Origin: Eulemur rufifrons
Taxonomy: Eukaryota; Chordata; Mammalia; Primates; Lemuridae
Length of the DNA stretch: 64,000 nt
Reading direction: 5' to 3'
Assembly: GCF_041146395.1 (NCBI RefSeq)
Contig: NC_091000.1
Coordinates: 15,886,501 to 15,950,500 of the forward strand
The notes beneath the pieces were generated by a model. The model was not told the DNA's origin. It saw only the letters and a program-made list of their open reading frames with translations, and searched no databases. The translations under genes and the position numbers were made by a program. Below are positions 12,988 through 24,643 of this stretch, one piece after another (the first letter of the stretch is position 1; every line of letters starts with the position of its first letter).

Positions 12988-13364
12988 TGTGCACAAGTAT
13001 GCCAGGGCTGCCAAAACAAACTGCCACAGAACAGATGGCTAAAACAACAGGCATTCATTTTCTCACAGTCCTGGAGGCCAGAAGTCCAGGATCAAGGTGT
13101 CCACAGGGCTGGTTCCGTTTAAGGCCCCTCTGCTTCACTCGTGGGTGGGTTCCTCCTCTCTGTCCTCATACGGTCGTCCCTCGGCCTGTGGTCTGTATTG
13201 CTTGAGCCTTGATCTCCTCTTCTTTTAAAGACACCTGCTGTATTGGATTAGAGCCTACCCATATGACCTCAAACGCCCTGTCTCCAAACACAGACACATT
13301 CTGTGGGACCGGGGGTTAGGACTTTAACATATGAATTGTGGGGGACACAAGGCAGCCCATAAGA
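12988..13364 (-). mobile_element. MLT1-type (MaLR) LTR
   Basis: Minus-strand LTR with 'tatgccagggctgccaaaac', 'ttctcacagtcctggaggcc', 'gaagtccaggatcaaggtgt', 'tattggattagagcctaccc', 'ctccaaacacagacacattc' and 'aacatatgaattgtggggg', ending near 'cagcccataaga'. It appears to have landed just after the 3' end of the L2 at 12690-12987. Confidence 0.75.
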
Positions 13365-13499
13365 ATGAGTGGATACTCTAGTTTCAGATTCTGACTAGAG
13401 CAGCCAAACCATTAGTCCTGGAAACTAATTTCAGGAACCTCTACTCACCAAGTGACAGGTGATGTCTGGAAAAAAAACCTAATCAAGTCCAGGTTTAAA

Positions 13500-13995
13500 A
13501 GCAAAGCATATTATATACACATGAAGTGCTGCACACAGATGCTAACAGCAGCCTTATTCCCAACAGCCAGACATTGGGCACAGTCCCAATGTCCATCTAC
13601 TGGTGAATGGATTACATAGTGGAATGTATCTGCGCAAGGAAATTCCACCCAGCAATGAGAAGGAACTACTGACATGTGAAACAACATGGCCCGACCTGGA
13701 AAGCAAGATGTGAAGTGATAGAAGCCAGAAACCAAAGCCTCTATACTACGCAGATCCATATATATGACATTCTAGAAAAGGCAAACTGTAGGGATAGAAA
13801 GCAGATCAGTGGTTGCCAGGAGCTGGGGGCGGAGAAGGGACTTCAAAGGAGGACTAGAGAACTTGATGGGGTGATAGAGAATTTTTATAACTTCATTGTG
13901 CTTATTGTTACATGACTATACACACTTGTCAAAACCCCTCAACCGTATGCTTAACATGGGTAAATTTTATTATAAATAAATTGTTAATAAAACTG
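13500..13995 (+). mobile_element. Old L1 (L1M-type) 3' end
   Basis: This is the end of L1 ORF2 plus 3' UTR on the plus strand. 'caatgtccatctactggtga', 'agaaggaactactgacatgt', 'acaacatggcccgacctgg', 'cattctagaaaaggcaaact', 'cagatcagtggttgccagg', 'gtcaaaacccctcaaccgta' and 'gggtaaattttattataaat' match the standard old-L1 ending. It is strongly mutated, with no intact frame. Confidence 0.8.
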
Positions 13996-15115
13996 ATTTC
14001 TCAAACATCAGAGCATATCAAGGGTTCTTTAGAATCTATGCTTTCCTATGATAGGTTACCATAGAATTTTTACAAATGTCTTTCTCACATATATTTTGGG
14101 AAAAAATGTACCCATACGCCACAAACATATGCATTTATAGGTGAAACAAGGCCAACAGCAATGCAGATTTTATTTTTAAAGTTCTAGAGAGTGCTAGGGG
14201 AGTAGAGAACTGTGTCAGTTTGAACCTGGAGTTCTCCCTGAAGGCTGCTGAGATACCACCTTGTGCATTTCCTGTTTGACTCCCCAACGCCAAAGCTGCC
14301 CCTGAGAAGTCAGGGAGGATGTGGACAGGATCCCTCGAGCCATCATTATTTATCTTCATCGACTGCAGCAACTTACACATTTTTATACACTCTCTCACTC
14401 TGTATCATTTAATAATTTCACATGGAAGTGTTTCCCCAAGCAATAATATTAACAAATGCTAACACTGCAGACAAAGTCGTGCTCAATAGAAGGGCAAGAG
14501 ATTTGAAGGGCTTAGAATATTTATGCTCCAATTGGAAAAAGTGAGAATTTTTAGAAAACAAAAGTTTCATCTAGAAAGAAGAGTTTATTCCATAGAGGAC
14601 AGATGGAGAGGACATTTGTGTTTAATTTAAATGTTCTGCAAAAGTTAACACTTCCAGCAGCGCAGCGACATCCCCAGGTTTCTGGCAGGTGACAAGAACA
14701 CCGTATCCAGGACCGTCAGGGGAATCTGAGATCTCGGGGTTCTGGACCTGTCTGGAGCTGGAGGGATCTCTTTGAAATGAGGCGAACCAGGAAAGGACTC
14801 AGAGGAGACTTCCACACACCCACCCAAACACACACACAGCCCCAATCCCCCAAGGTTCATGTTCTGGTTAATTAGACATACCAGGTTTTCATAATCACTG
14901 ACTGTTCTTTCTTTGGGGGCTGATTTGGTTTAATGATTCCTGACATTTCATCCAGCACACTGAAGTTTTTACAGCAATAAAAAATAACAGCCTCTCTCCT
15001 GACAGCAAAGACGGTGTATTCAGTGCTGTCAACTAGCTGAGCACTTACGACTCTCCTCTGTACTAACTCAAAGCGCAATAGCTGGAACATCAAGAATAAT
15101 TATATCAAATGGCCA
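13996..15115. other. Unexplained single-copy-looking sequence
   Basis: No repeat or gene recognised. Slightly GC-richer at 14640-14870. Open frames are under 90 codons. Confidence 0.4.
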
Positions 15116-15400
15116 CGGCAACTGATTCATAGGATGTGCAGGTGAACGCCCGCCTCAAACTCGACAGTCTCTTGTGTCTCGAGCTGCTTCCAGCAGCAAA
15201 AGGACTCTCAAAACTTCCCTCTCCTCCTCATTTGAGTGTGGGAAGCTGCCAGGAAGGCTCCTTTTGAAAAGCTGTGATCTAAGGGTCCAGCCCAGCGCTG
15301 GGCCTCGCAAACTCTCCCCAGGGAGCAGCCGCTTCTGTGCGCGTGGAGGCGGCTCTCAGGATGAGAGGACGGCCGTGAGCGGAGGGGAGTCCTGGTGACA
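15116..15400. promoter_or_regulatory. GC-richer, CpG-containing patch
   Basis: A local rise in GC with about a dozen CpGs (for example gcagccgcttctgtgcgcgt and gaggacggccgtgagcgg). It is not part of any repeat I recognise. Overlapping frames on both strands (74-97 codons) are unconvincing as proteins. A regulatory role is only a guess. Confidence 0.3.
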
Positions 15401-17067
15401 GCCTGATGTTTGGGGCCAGCAAGGAGTTGTTGAGATCAGCAGTAAGAAATGTGGATAATGGCCCAAGCAGCTCCCCGGGGCAGTCTGAGGGAGAAAAAGG
15501 ATTAATGACCTCTGAGACTTGTTCTCTTTCTACTCTTTTCCTGAAATGCCAAAGCACGGAGCCAGTTATCAATCAAGAGAGTGAAATATATCAGTGGATG
15601 GATTTGGTTTGCTACAGTGACAGCCAGCTCCACTTTTGAATACTCTTTGAAAACAATTTTTACTGTGCAATGCTGGAGAAAGCCAACAAATAATAAACCT
15701 GTCGCAGTACTCACCAAGAGGTCGTAAATACAAAAGGCGGCCTCGCAGCTGCAAAGGGAAGCCGTTCCTAAGTTTGAAAAATTGTCAGTGCTTAATCATT
15801 GCATCTGATATCAATTGTCATTCCAGGTTGTGATTTGGGCGGACTCTTATCTTCAGCACTCAAGAGGCAGGAGCCTCCCGTTCCCACGGGTTGGTCTTAG
15901 AGCTCAGAGCAGAGACACAGCCATCGGAAGGAGGAACAGTTGTTCTTTGAGTTCTATTTATTTTCCCAACTGTGTTGCAGTTACACACCAATATTTCTTC
16001 TTTTCGTTTAGTTTGGAAAACTATGCTAACTGGTGCTTATGAATTTTTGGTGATAAAATTTCAAAGGCAGTGGAAACCCATTTAATGAAAGCGACAGGCC
16101 TCTGGGGTCTGCCTAGGAGTCCTGGGCCCTGGGGCACTCCAGGTGGCCTGACTGTGCTTCCCAAAGCAGTTCTCATGGTGTCATGTCCCTAGAAGACTTT
16201 GTCCCTCTCTGTGTGTCCAAATCTCGTCTGCCCTCTCTGCTCCTCTCTGCAGTGATCAAACACGCTCTTGGAGGAAAAGGCCCTGACATAAACCCTGACT
16301 CGAGAGCAGCGAGAACTTCACCAAGGAGCGGCGTGCCGAGTGGACGGCTTTCAACAACATCCTGGAGCTTCCGTGGGATGCAGCAAACTTTGTGACCAGA
16401 TTCTTCAAAGGAGGACGAGGAAGCTGCCTGCCGGGTGGGTGGAGGGATCACGGCAAGCAGGAACAAGTTACTTCAGCTAAGCAATGTGCTGTTTCTAATC
16501 AAGGTAAAGTTTCTAGGTTTTCAGAAGGTTCCCATTTCCTGAGAGGTGCTAGGTCACACATTTTGGTGTTGAAACTAAAAGTTGCTGGATTTGGAAGTGA
16601 CAGCTATAAGCATGTATCCCTCAGAAAGGTGATTTTCAGTAGTGAGAGGTCATTTATTAAATAAGTTGTCTTTTCTGCATTAAATTTTCCAACACCTGGT
16701 CTGCGTGGGTGTCACAGGAGGGCAGACGACCTCTGCTCAGTTTGCTCTTCCCTGAGGCTAATCCAAGTCACCTCCAGGAAGCATCCCCCTTTGCTGAGCC
16801 TCCATTTGCAGCTGATTTTAGAAGACCTCCCTCTTCTGAAGCTTCTGAGTGTAGCAGGCAGTGTAGGCACCAAGGTGATGATTTATTAGTGTGATGAAGC
16901 AGCTGTGTCCAAAATGGCTACGTAGGGTTAGGAATGGATAAGTCACTCCCAAGAAAAACGAGGAACTAAACTATCCATGGCTTTCCACCTGGTGACATAC
17001 AAGGGGACCCCCAGACCTAGAGGGACTTCCTACAGAGACTGACTGCCCATGTAACAGGAAACCCTGA
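15401..17067. other. Unexplained, moderately GC sequence
   Basis: No repeat family recognised over more than 1.6 kb, which is notable in a mammalian intergenic region. No splice-flanked coding exon is evident. The frames at 16173-16664 lack recognisable domains. Confidence 0.35.
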
Positions 17068-17154
17068 TGGTCTCGAATTCCTGGCCTCAAGTGATCCTCC
17101 TGCCTCAGCCTCCCAAAGTGCTTAGATTACAGGTGTGAGCCACCATGCCAGGCC
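17068..17154 (-). mobile_element. Truncated AluJ/FLAM-like fragment
   Basis: 87 bases match the first part of the Alu left arm on the minus strand: 'tggtctcgaattcctggcc', 'tgcctcagcctcccaaagtg' and 'gtgagccaccatgccaggcc'. The rest of the element and its A-tail are missing. It lacks the lemur-type 'cagagtgctagg' variant, so it looks older than the two full Alus here. Confidence 0.85.
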
Positions 17155-19660
17155 TTTAACTTATATGTTAAGTCACTCTCACTCAGAGGGAAATTAATGA
17201 AACAACTTTTATAACCCTAGCAATGCTGCTGCTATCTCTCAAATGGGTTCGAGGTATCCTGGGGGACCCTGCCTGTATCTTCCAAGAAAACAGAGAGGTT
17301 AGGGGATAACAGGTATAGTTAGAACAGTGAGTGTCAGCATAAAGGTTAATTGTGCAATAAAGAAACTCAAAATAAAATAATTCAAACAAGATAGAAATGT
17401 ATTTCTATCTCATAGAATACCCCAAAAGTTGGCAGGCAGTCCAGGGAAATCAGGTGCACTTTCTCCAGGATCCAGGTTACTGCTATAGTGTATTCTTGGG
17501 TGTACTGTTCACTCCTTCACACTCGAGCTCAGGTCACCACCACACTTCCACATTCCTGCCCCTGGAAGGGGAGAAAGGAAGTGTGGACGGTAAGCTGCTT
17601 ATTTTCATTTACTTCATCTGGAATTTACACATATCAGTTTCACTTTGCGTGTCTGTCGCCAATATTTTCTCAAAATATGTTGTCTAGCTGGGTGGCTGTG
17701 AGCCCCATGACAACTCCGGGGGTCATATAATTAAGAAGAAGGGAGAACAAGGACTGCACAATAATTACCTGCCCTTGGCATGGTTGACTGTTTCTCCCAA
17801 CTCCAAAGTTAATAGCTTATCGTCACGTAATCTAGATGAGGTAGAGTTCTTAGTACTGTAAGAATTTAATAGTTCAATTGTCCTTTCAGAACAGAAAAAT
17901 AAATAGGAGAAAAATTACACTAGGAAAATATTGGGTTTCTTTTTTTTCCCCTTTCAAAATGTGGCAGCAATACACGAGTTACACGCACAAACACACACAC
18001 AAAATGAGTGCAAGAGGCAATGTGATCAGTCCTTGGTCTGGTGTCCCGTGATAACGGGGAGACAACTGGGATAAAAGCAGTCATGTGTTTTTAGATTGAG
18101 AACATGAAAGAGAAAAACAAAAACAAAATAAAAAAAAAAAGCCAAAAGGAAAATAGAGATGACCAAATTCTCTCCTTAGAGAAGGATCTTATTCTGAACT
18201 CCCACTGAAGAACTATGTAGCCTGAGTTAAGTTGAGTGATTTTTATATAATGACCACATTCTAATGTTCTTGAAGTAAGCACCAAAAATAATAACTAAAA
18301 ACTTTTCTGTGTATGGAGATATCCACAGGTGACTGTGGAATAACGTGACTAGCACCTGCAGAATTTGATTTTTAAGAAAGAATTTAAGGATAAGTTATAT
18401 ATAGCCAACAGAATTTTCAAAAGAAAAATAAAAACAAAACAACCAAAGAGAATGACAAGTGCAGAGCGAAGCAAATACCAAACAAATAATTAAGGCTGTA
18501 AAATCAGCCTCCCAGAGAGTCCTTTGTATTTGCTGACATGTTTTACATTTTTATTTTGCTCTATCAGTGATACATATAACTCCACATTTAAAAAAAAAAC
18601 CATTTTTGCATATAAAACCCAATGTACTATTTATTAATGTCATTGGATTTGTTCTAAAACAAATTACTTTTAAAGATATCAAGCCGCTATGTGATATTCT
18701 ATTCTCATAGCCCTGGAAATTACTGAGAAAACAAAAGGAGGAAAATGTTGCCAAAAAGGACAAGAGCTAACTGAATGTATATAAAACGTTGATAATAAGT
18801 GTATAATACCATCATTCATTCAATAATTGGGTTCCACTAGTTTTAGAAATATATTTTTTTTCTGCAGTTATATATTGACAGTCTGCATAAGAAGGGATTC
18901 GCTAAGAAAAATTATCTAATCATCAAAGTTACCTCGGTAAGAAAAAGACATTTAAAACTGGACAACACTCCTTATCGATTTTCTACATTTCTATTATGAT
19001 TTTGTTTGAAAATATTGTGAATTGGCCAACAAATGTGTTATTTCTTCTGTAGTAACCTGAAAACTTCTGCTGACCACACGTAGGAATGGATGTGGAATGA
19101 AATTAGGTTGGACTCCGGAGATAAGTGCAAACTCAGCTCTCCAAACTCAGTACACTTTTTCTATAAAAGAGAATAAACATCTTAAGTTGCGTGGGCCACA
19201 CACATTCTCTGCCACTTCTTCTCTTCCTTTTTTTCTTTTTACCTCTTTAAATGTGTAGAAGACGTTCTTAGCTGGGGGCTCACACACACACCAGACCTTG
19301 CTGCCTGCTGCTCCTGTTCCAAAGGACCAGCCTGGCAATCAGCCAGTCTCAGTTCACACACATCTCCACTATGAATGAGGAATTGACTGCACACATGATT
19401 ATATTGTTTTTCATAAACTACTCATGCTCATTGCTTGAAATTTTTATTCATTATACTTTTTAACAAAACTTCCTCTTCTCACCTTTAACTCAATAGCTAA
19501 TAATCAGTCAAAATATAATCTTTGCCTTTCCTATTAAAGTTTAATTTTTTATCAAATATGCCAAAGTTCAAGCATATCTGTAATTCCGTGTGCCCTGAAG
19601 GACAGATCCGTAATGCTGACTGATGTGCTAGGCAAGCCTTGCAGGGAGCATATTAGACCC
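17155..19660. other. Unexplained sequence
   Basis: No gene seen. Small CA-rich (17985-18002) and A-rich (18115-18140) runs. Most reading frames are AT-rich and short. Confidence 0.4.
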
Positions 19661-19674
19661 ACTATCGTAGTGAC

Positions 19675-19830
19675 TCTCCACTAGCATGCTATGACGTAGG
19701 TACTGATTATCCACCTAGGGAAACTGGTCCCAGTGCAACTCAGTGACTTTCCCAAGGTCACAGACCTGCTAAATGGTAAAGGCAGAATCTGAACCTTTCT
19801 CCTAAATTGAAGGTTAATCCCTTCTATCTT
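19675..19830 (-). repeat. MIR SINE
   Basis: Reverse-complement MIR: 'tgacgtaggtactgattatc', 'cctagggaaactggtcccag', 'gtgactttcccaaggtcaca' and 'taaatggtaaaggcagaatc'. Confidence 0.8.
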
Positions 19831-19885
19831 TTCTTTGAAAACTCCAGGCTCAACCACCTCCCCAGGAACCTTGCAATTTACAGAC

Positions 19886-20195
19886 CAGGGGGATAGGTCA
19901 AATTGGATCCTGCCTGTTTTTGAATGGCCCAGAGCTAAGAATGGCTTTTACATTTTGAAATGTTTGGGGAAAAAACCCAAACAAGAATAGTACGTCATGA
20001 CATGTAAAAATTATATAAAATTCAAATTTCAGTGTCTATAAATTTTTATTGGAAATTAGCCATGCTCATGCATTTGCACGTTGTCTGTGGTTGCTTTAGT
20101 GCTACAATGGCAGAGTCAAATAGTTGTGGCAGAGACGTGCAAAGCCTAAAATATTTTCCATCTGGCCCTTCATGGAAAAATTCTGCCAATTCTTG
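19886..20195 (+). mobile_element. hAT-type DNA transposon (nonautonomous)
   Basis: Starts near 'cagggggataggtcaaattg' and ends near 'aaattctgccaattcttg', decayed versions of the terminal repeat CAGGGGTCGGCAAACT and its complement. Internal phrases 'cctgtttttgaatggcccag', 'tttttattggaaattagcca', 'ggcagagtcaaatagttgtg' and 'cctaaaatattttccatctg' match the family seen at 1-180. This copy keeps an internal block that the first copy lacks. There is no transposase frame, and no clean 8-bp target duplication is visible. Confidence 0.65.
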
Positions 20196-20650
20196 GCTAG
20201 ACTATAGACTATTCCTTTTCTCTATTTTAAATTCAATCTAGCCTTCTAAGTAGATATTTACAAAAGGAAAACCCAAGCAAACAAAAAGATCTGTCACTCA
20301 TTCTCTATCTTCCAGCCACCATCTTTATTCTCTCTTCATAACCAAATTAGTCAGGAGAGCTTTCAATATTTGTCTCTATTTCCTTACACTTCATTCACTC
20401 ATCAACCCACACTGTATTGGCTTTGGAGACTATCTCCTTAACAAATAAGCTTTTAGTAATGTCACCAGAGAATAGAGATATATTTGAGTCTTCATCCATC
20501 TTGTCCTCTCAGATTCTATACTATTGACTAGTTTCTCCATTCTGAAGCGAGTTCTTTCTTTGCTTCTGTGTGGGAAAACGTGCCTGCCTTGCCTCCAACT
20601 GATCTGGCCACATTTTCTCTGGTCCCTGTTCAGACCCATTCTTCTCCACA
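20196..20650. other. Possible L2-like old LINE sequence
   Basis: C/T-rich text with weak resemblance to L2 sequence. It is divided from the better L2 match downstream by a hAT element. Tentative. Confidence 0.25.
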
Positions 20651-20783
20651 CTGGGGTGGGGAACCTGCTACCTTGGGGACACATGTGACCTTATGAATCC
20701 TTGAGTGTGGCCTTTGACCAAATTTGGATTTGGTCAAAGGTCCACACATGGGGATCCGGAGGGCCACAGATTCCCCACCGATA
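20651..20783. mobile_element. Small palindromic hAT-type MITE
   Basis: About 133 bp bounded by 'ctggggtggggaacctgc' and the complementary 'ccacagattccccacc'. A perfect 13-bp stem sits in the middle: cctttgaccaaat at 20711-20723 and atttggtcaaagg at 20728-20740, with a 4-base loop. This matches mammalian hAT-Charlie-type miniature elements (CAGGGGTGGGGAACCT termini). It has no coding capacity, and its target duplication is not recognisable. Confidence 0.65.
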
Positions 20784-21029
20784 ACTCACAAATTTATTTA
20801 TCTCCAGTTCAAGCATTGCTTTTTGCTCCAGACTCATAAATCCAATTTGATATTACCGCTTAGGTGTCTGAAACAAAGTTTAACACATTCAGGACCAAGC
20901 TAATATCTTTGTACATACATTTCTCCCTCTTCTATCCCACCTTCTAATTTCAGACGCTGGCATCACCATTCATACCTTTCCTGAAGACCTGAAATCTTAG
21001 TCTTTGACAACATTTGACACCACCTCTCC

Positions 21030-21240
21030 CTAACTTCCCACTCAGTTCATCTACACATCCTGAATCCTTCTAGACTCCACCCGCTTCTCTCCTTTCCCAC
21101 TAGTCCCTATATTCCATTCAAACCAACATAACCCTTCATCCAGCCTCCCCAGGGACCTCCTAGCTGCTCTCTGGTTCCCACCCTGGGTCCCTCCAGCCCA
21201 TCCTCTACACCACAGCCAAAGTGGTCTTTGATTTAATACC
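21030..21240 (+). repeat. L2-like LINE fragment
   Basis: 'gggacctcctagctgctctc', 'cctctacaccacagccaaag' and 'tggtctttgatttaatacc' follow the L2-type stretch (ctaactggtctccct ... ccacacagcagccagagtgatctttt). Diverged and non-coding. Confidence 0.5.
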
Positions 21241-23963
21241 AGGACAAAAGTTTCCAGAAAGGAAAAAGGATACCAACAAAATAAAAGTCTACTTGGCATC
21301 TGCAATGAGCAAAATAAATATTCAATGTACTACAGTAAAGCAAATTTAGCCAAAATATCACTATTGCTCAATGAGGGAAAGAAGACATTTTTGGTTATTC
21401 AAAACTCATGATGTTTATTCCCTAAACAATATTGGCAGGAAAAAAAAATTAACTTAGTGATTTATTCCATGAATATAGAGAAAAGTATCCAAGAGAAGAT
21501 ACATGGGATGCCAGAGACAGTGGACCTGACGTAGGGGCATGGTGCCTTCTAAGCTGTCTGCATATGAGCAGAGTCAAGGACTCCAGGAAGGATAACTTCA
21601 AAAAGACATTGGATCTACTTTAACAAATTCCATGCTAAAGCAATGCGGTGATGTTAGTGATAATGTGAAGGTGTATTATTATTTTGCAAAAAAAGAGAAG
21701 AAAAGAAGTGATCAAAAACTTCAGGGAAAGCAACAATAAAACAGTACCAGAAAGACATGGTCCTCATGAAACAAAATAAAACAGGATATGATTTTAGAAA
21801 TTAGCTAAGTATTGAAAAAAAAAAAGAGAATCTATTTAAACATGGCAGTGGGAATATTCACCTTTGAGTGGCCCAGTTTTCCTTTTGACGTATATCCATA
21901 TGCAGCAACTGATACATATGCATAATGTTTGGAAATGACTATTATTTTTACATTTATTGGTTTTCAGTTTTTAGATAAATCCACACACAAAGCAAAAAAG
22001 ACAATATAATAACATTTTTAATAAAATTTTATAATTTTAAAATAACAGTTGACAAATGGCAACGTTTCAGAGGTTGAAGGTAGGAGAAGGACCTTGAGAG
22101 ACTGAATTTACATGGTGGGTAGTCAAGGAATATTGCTTAAAGCGGCTGGATAAAGAAATTGAAATTTAAGTGTGATAATATAAAAATATCACATGGGAGG
22201 AATTGAATATAATTCTATCAAATATTGGAAAGAGATGGAAGAAGTGAGGAAGCAAGCTGGGATGAGAATAAGTGAGCTAAGCTTGTCACCTGTTGTGACA
22301 GGGAATCACTAGAGCTCGTAGTTGATGCAACGACAGAGTTAGGTGGAAACACAGTATTTGGGATATAAATGTAATTAACAGGAGAAAAGAAAACAAGTGA
22401 ACTCCATGCAGTAGGACAGGAGCCAGGCAGATCAACTTTGCTGTTTGTTTCGTACTCTGAGATAGTTAAATTATTTATTTAGTTTGTGAGTATATTACTC
22501 ATGTAATAAAAGAAAAACAATAGTTCAAAAGAGTGAAATGGGGTTTGACTCCATACAAATATTAAAATTTAGAAGGAATAAACCTTCAAGTCCCGAGAAA
22601 TAAGAAAAGAAAGCCACAAGAAAATAGAGAAAGTAAAAACAATTTGGAGAGATATTTATATTCTCGGGCATAAAACATCTTGATCTCACTGCCAAAAAAC
22701 CATGATATATCCTTGATATATCTCTCATAAAAAATAATAAAAAAAAAAAAGAGTATTAAACTCAAAAATCTCTCACACGTGTTGGAGTTAGAGATTTACA
22801 GAATCACAAAGGCATGTGTTACTCCACAATAGAAACAACAAAATAGTAAAACTGTCTTAAGTTGTAGAAGAAATACTTGTAACTGAAATAATGTGAGGTG
22901 AGAAACCCTAAATATTATATACCCTTTGTCTATGGAACCCCTGTGCACTCCATAGAGTTCAGTATGAGGTCCTCCCTCTGCTGTAAAACGCGGCTTGGCA
23001 GCAGGAAGTGGAATGTACATCTGTGATATTTAGGATCGGGGAGGCACTCAGTAGCTTCCAGCAGGTGCCTGCATTCCTCCCACAAGCTTTTAAGCACCCA
23101 TTCTTTTTAGTCTTATGTTCTCATGAATATCTTATACATTTTACATCTGAGGAGAGATGAAAGCATAATAATCATATTTAATTATTTGAGTAGCTATTTT
23201 TGTCACAAGTATCTATGATGGAATTTGAGGGATATTTAATGCAAAATTATACATGCCCTCCATAGGTATTTTCTTTCTGCAGTGAGCTTATTGCAACATG
23301 CCCAGCAGTGATAAGTCCGTTTTACGTATATACACAAACACAGCATCTAATGTTCAAAGGCCACCTAGGGAGCACAGTCTACATCACGCCAGCTACATAA
23401 ATCGCTTCTTTCTTACTTCGGAGAGATTGTTTAACACCTGCTTGCACACCTCCAGTGCTGGCAAGATCTCTTCAAAAACAGCCTAATTAATGGTTGGGAA
23501 ACACTAGTTATTAGACTATTTTAACTTACATTGAGTTGAAATTTGCTTCCCTTTTAACCCTATTGGTCCTGGTGTGATTTGCCCTTTAAAGCAACATAGA
23601 CTAATTCTATTTTTTTTCCTTGCACATTACACTTCTCCAAGCATTCAAATTTAGCCACACCACTTTGAAGGTTTCTTTCAATGCAGTTAAATAAACTAAC
23701 TTTATACCTTTGGTTCAGGGCACAGTTTTGAAATCAGACAGACCAGAGTTGCCCAGGGCAATGAGACCTAGCTCTAAAGACAAAGGTCACAAACGTGTTA
23801 CACAGACAAGCAGGCTCTAATTTTTCAGTTTCTTCCTCTTTTTTAGAATTCATTTCCTATCCTCTTTCTCCCTAGTTCTCAACTCCTTCACTTTGGTAAT
23901 AAACCTACGTATAAAGCACCCCTGACATAAGTGAACCCATCTTAGAAAAACAGTCCATTTAAC
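21241..23963. other. Unexplained AT-rich sequence
   Basis: 2.7 kb with no recognised repeat or gene. A-rich runs lie at 21815-21828 and 22738-22750. Open frames are short. Confidence 0.4.
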
Positions 23964-24643
23964 GTCATAGTGCCAAGTTCTTACAAAAGATACTGCATCA
24001 CCATTTTTTATGGTTGAGTAGTACTCCATGGTATACAGACACCACATCTTATTAATCCACTCATGGATTGATGGGCACTTGGGTGGTTTAAACGTCGTTG
24101 CAATTGTGAATTGTGCTGCTATAAACATTCGAGTGCAAGTATCTTTTTTATAAAATGTCTTTTTTTCCTTTGGGTAAATACCTAGTAGTGGGATTGCTGG
24201 ATCAAATGGTAGGTCCACTTTTAGTTCTTTGAGGTATCTCCATACTACTTTCCGTAGAGGTTGTACTAGTTAGCAGTCCCACCAAGAGGGATGTAACTAG
24301 AGGCCATTCTCCTTAGTGAAGTATCACGAGAATGGAAAAACAGACACCACATGTACTCAACACTAAATTAGAGCTAATTGCTCGGCACGTGTGTGCAACA
24401 TATAGAAGTAAAACTCAATGGAAATCAAGTGGGCAGGGGGAGGAGAGGATGGGTAAATTCACACCTAACAGGTACAGTGCACACTGTCTTGGTGAAGGGC
24501 ACACTTAGAAATTTGACTCAAACTGTACAAAAACAAATTGTGTAACCAAAACGTATGTACCCCCATAATATTCTTAAACAAAAAGAAAAATAAAATTAAA
24601 AAAGAGAGATTTAAAAAATAAAAAATAAAGTAATTGTGCCAAG
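23964..24643 (+). mobile_element. L1 insertion with inverted 5' half (twin priming)
   Basis: Two abutting L1 pieces lie in opposite orientation. 23978-24288 is minus-strand L1 ORF2 C-terminal sequence; its reverse translation shows DPAIPLLGIYPKE and, later, EWINKMWCLYTMEYYSTIK. 24289-24629 is the plus-strand continuation: the very end of ORF2, then 'gatgggtaaattcacaccta', 'gtgcacactgtcttggtgaa' and 'gtaccccc ataatattctt', ending in an A-rich tail. The two pieces are neighbours in the L1 consensus. Imperfect target duplications (gtcatagtgccaag at 23964-23977; gtaattgtgccaag at 24630-24643; 12 of 14 match) bracket the whole. The 122-codon frame on the minus strand is an L1 relic fused to flanking sequence, not a host gene. 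Confidence 0.85.

Noticed and set aside
23850..24218. 122-codon minus-strand frame as a host gene
   Set aside because: Its first two thirds are L1 ORF2 C-terminal residues from the inverted half of the twin-primed L1; the rest is flanking sequence.
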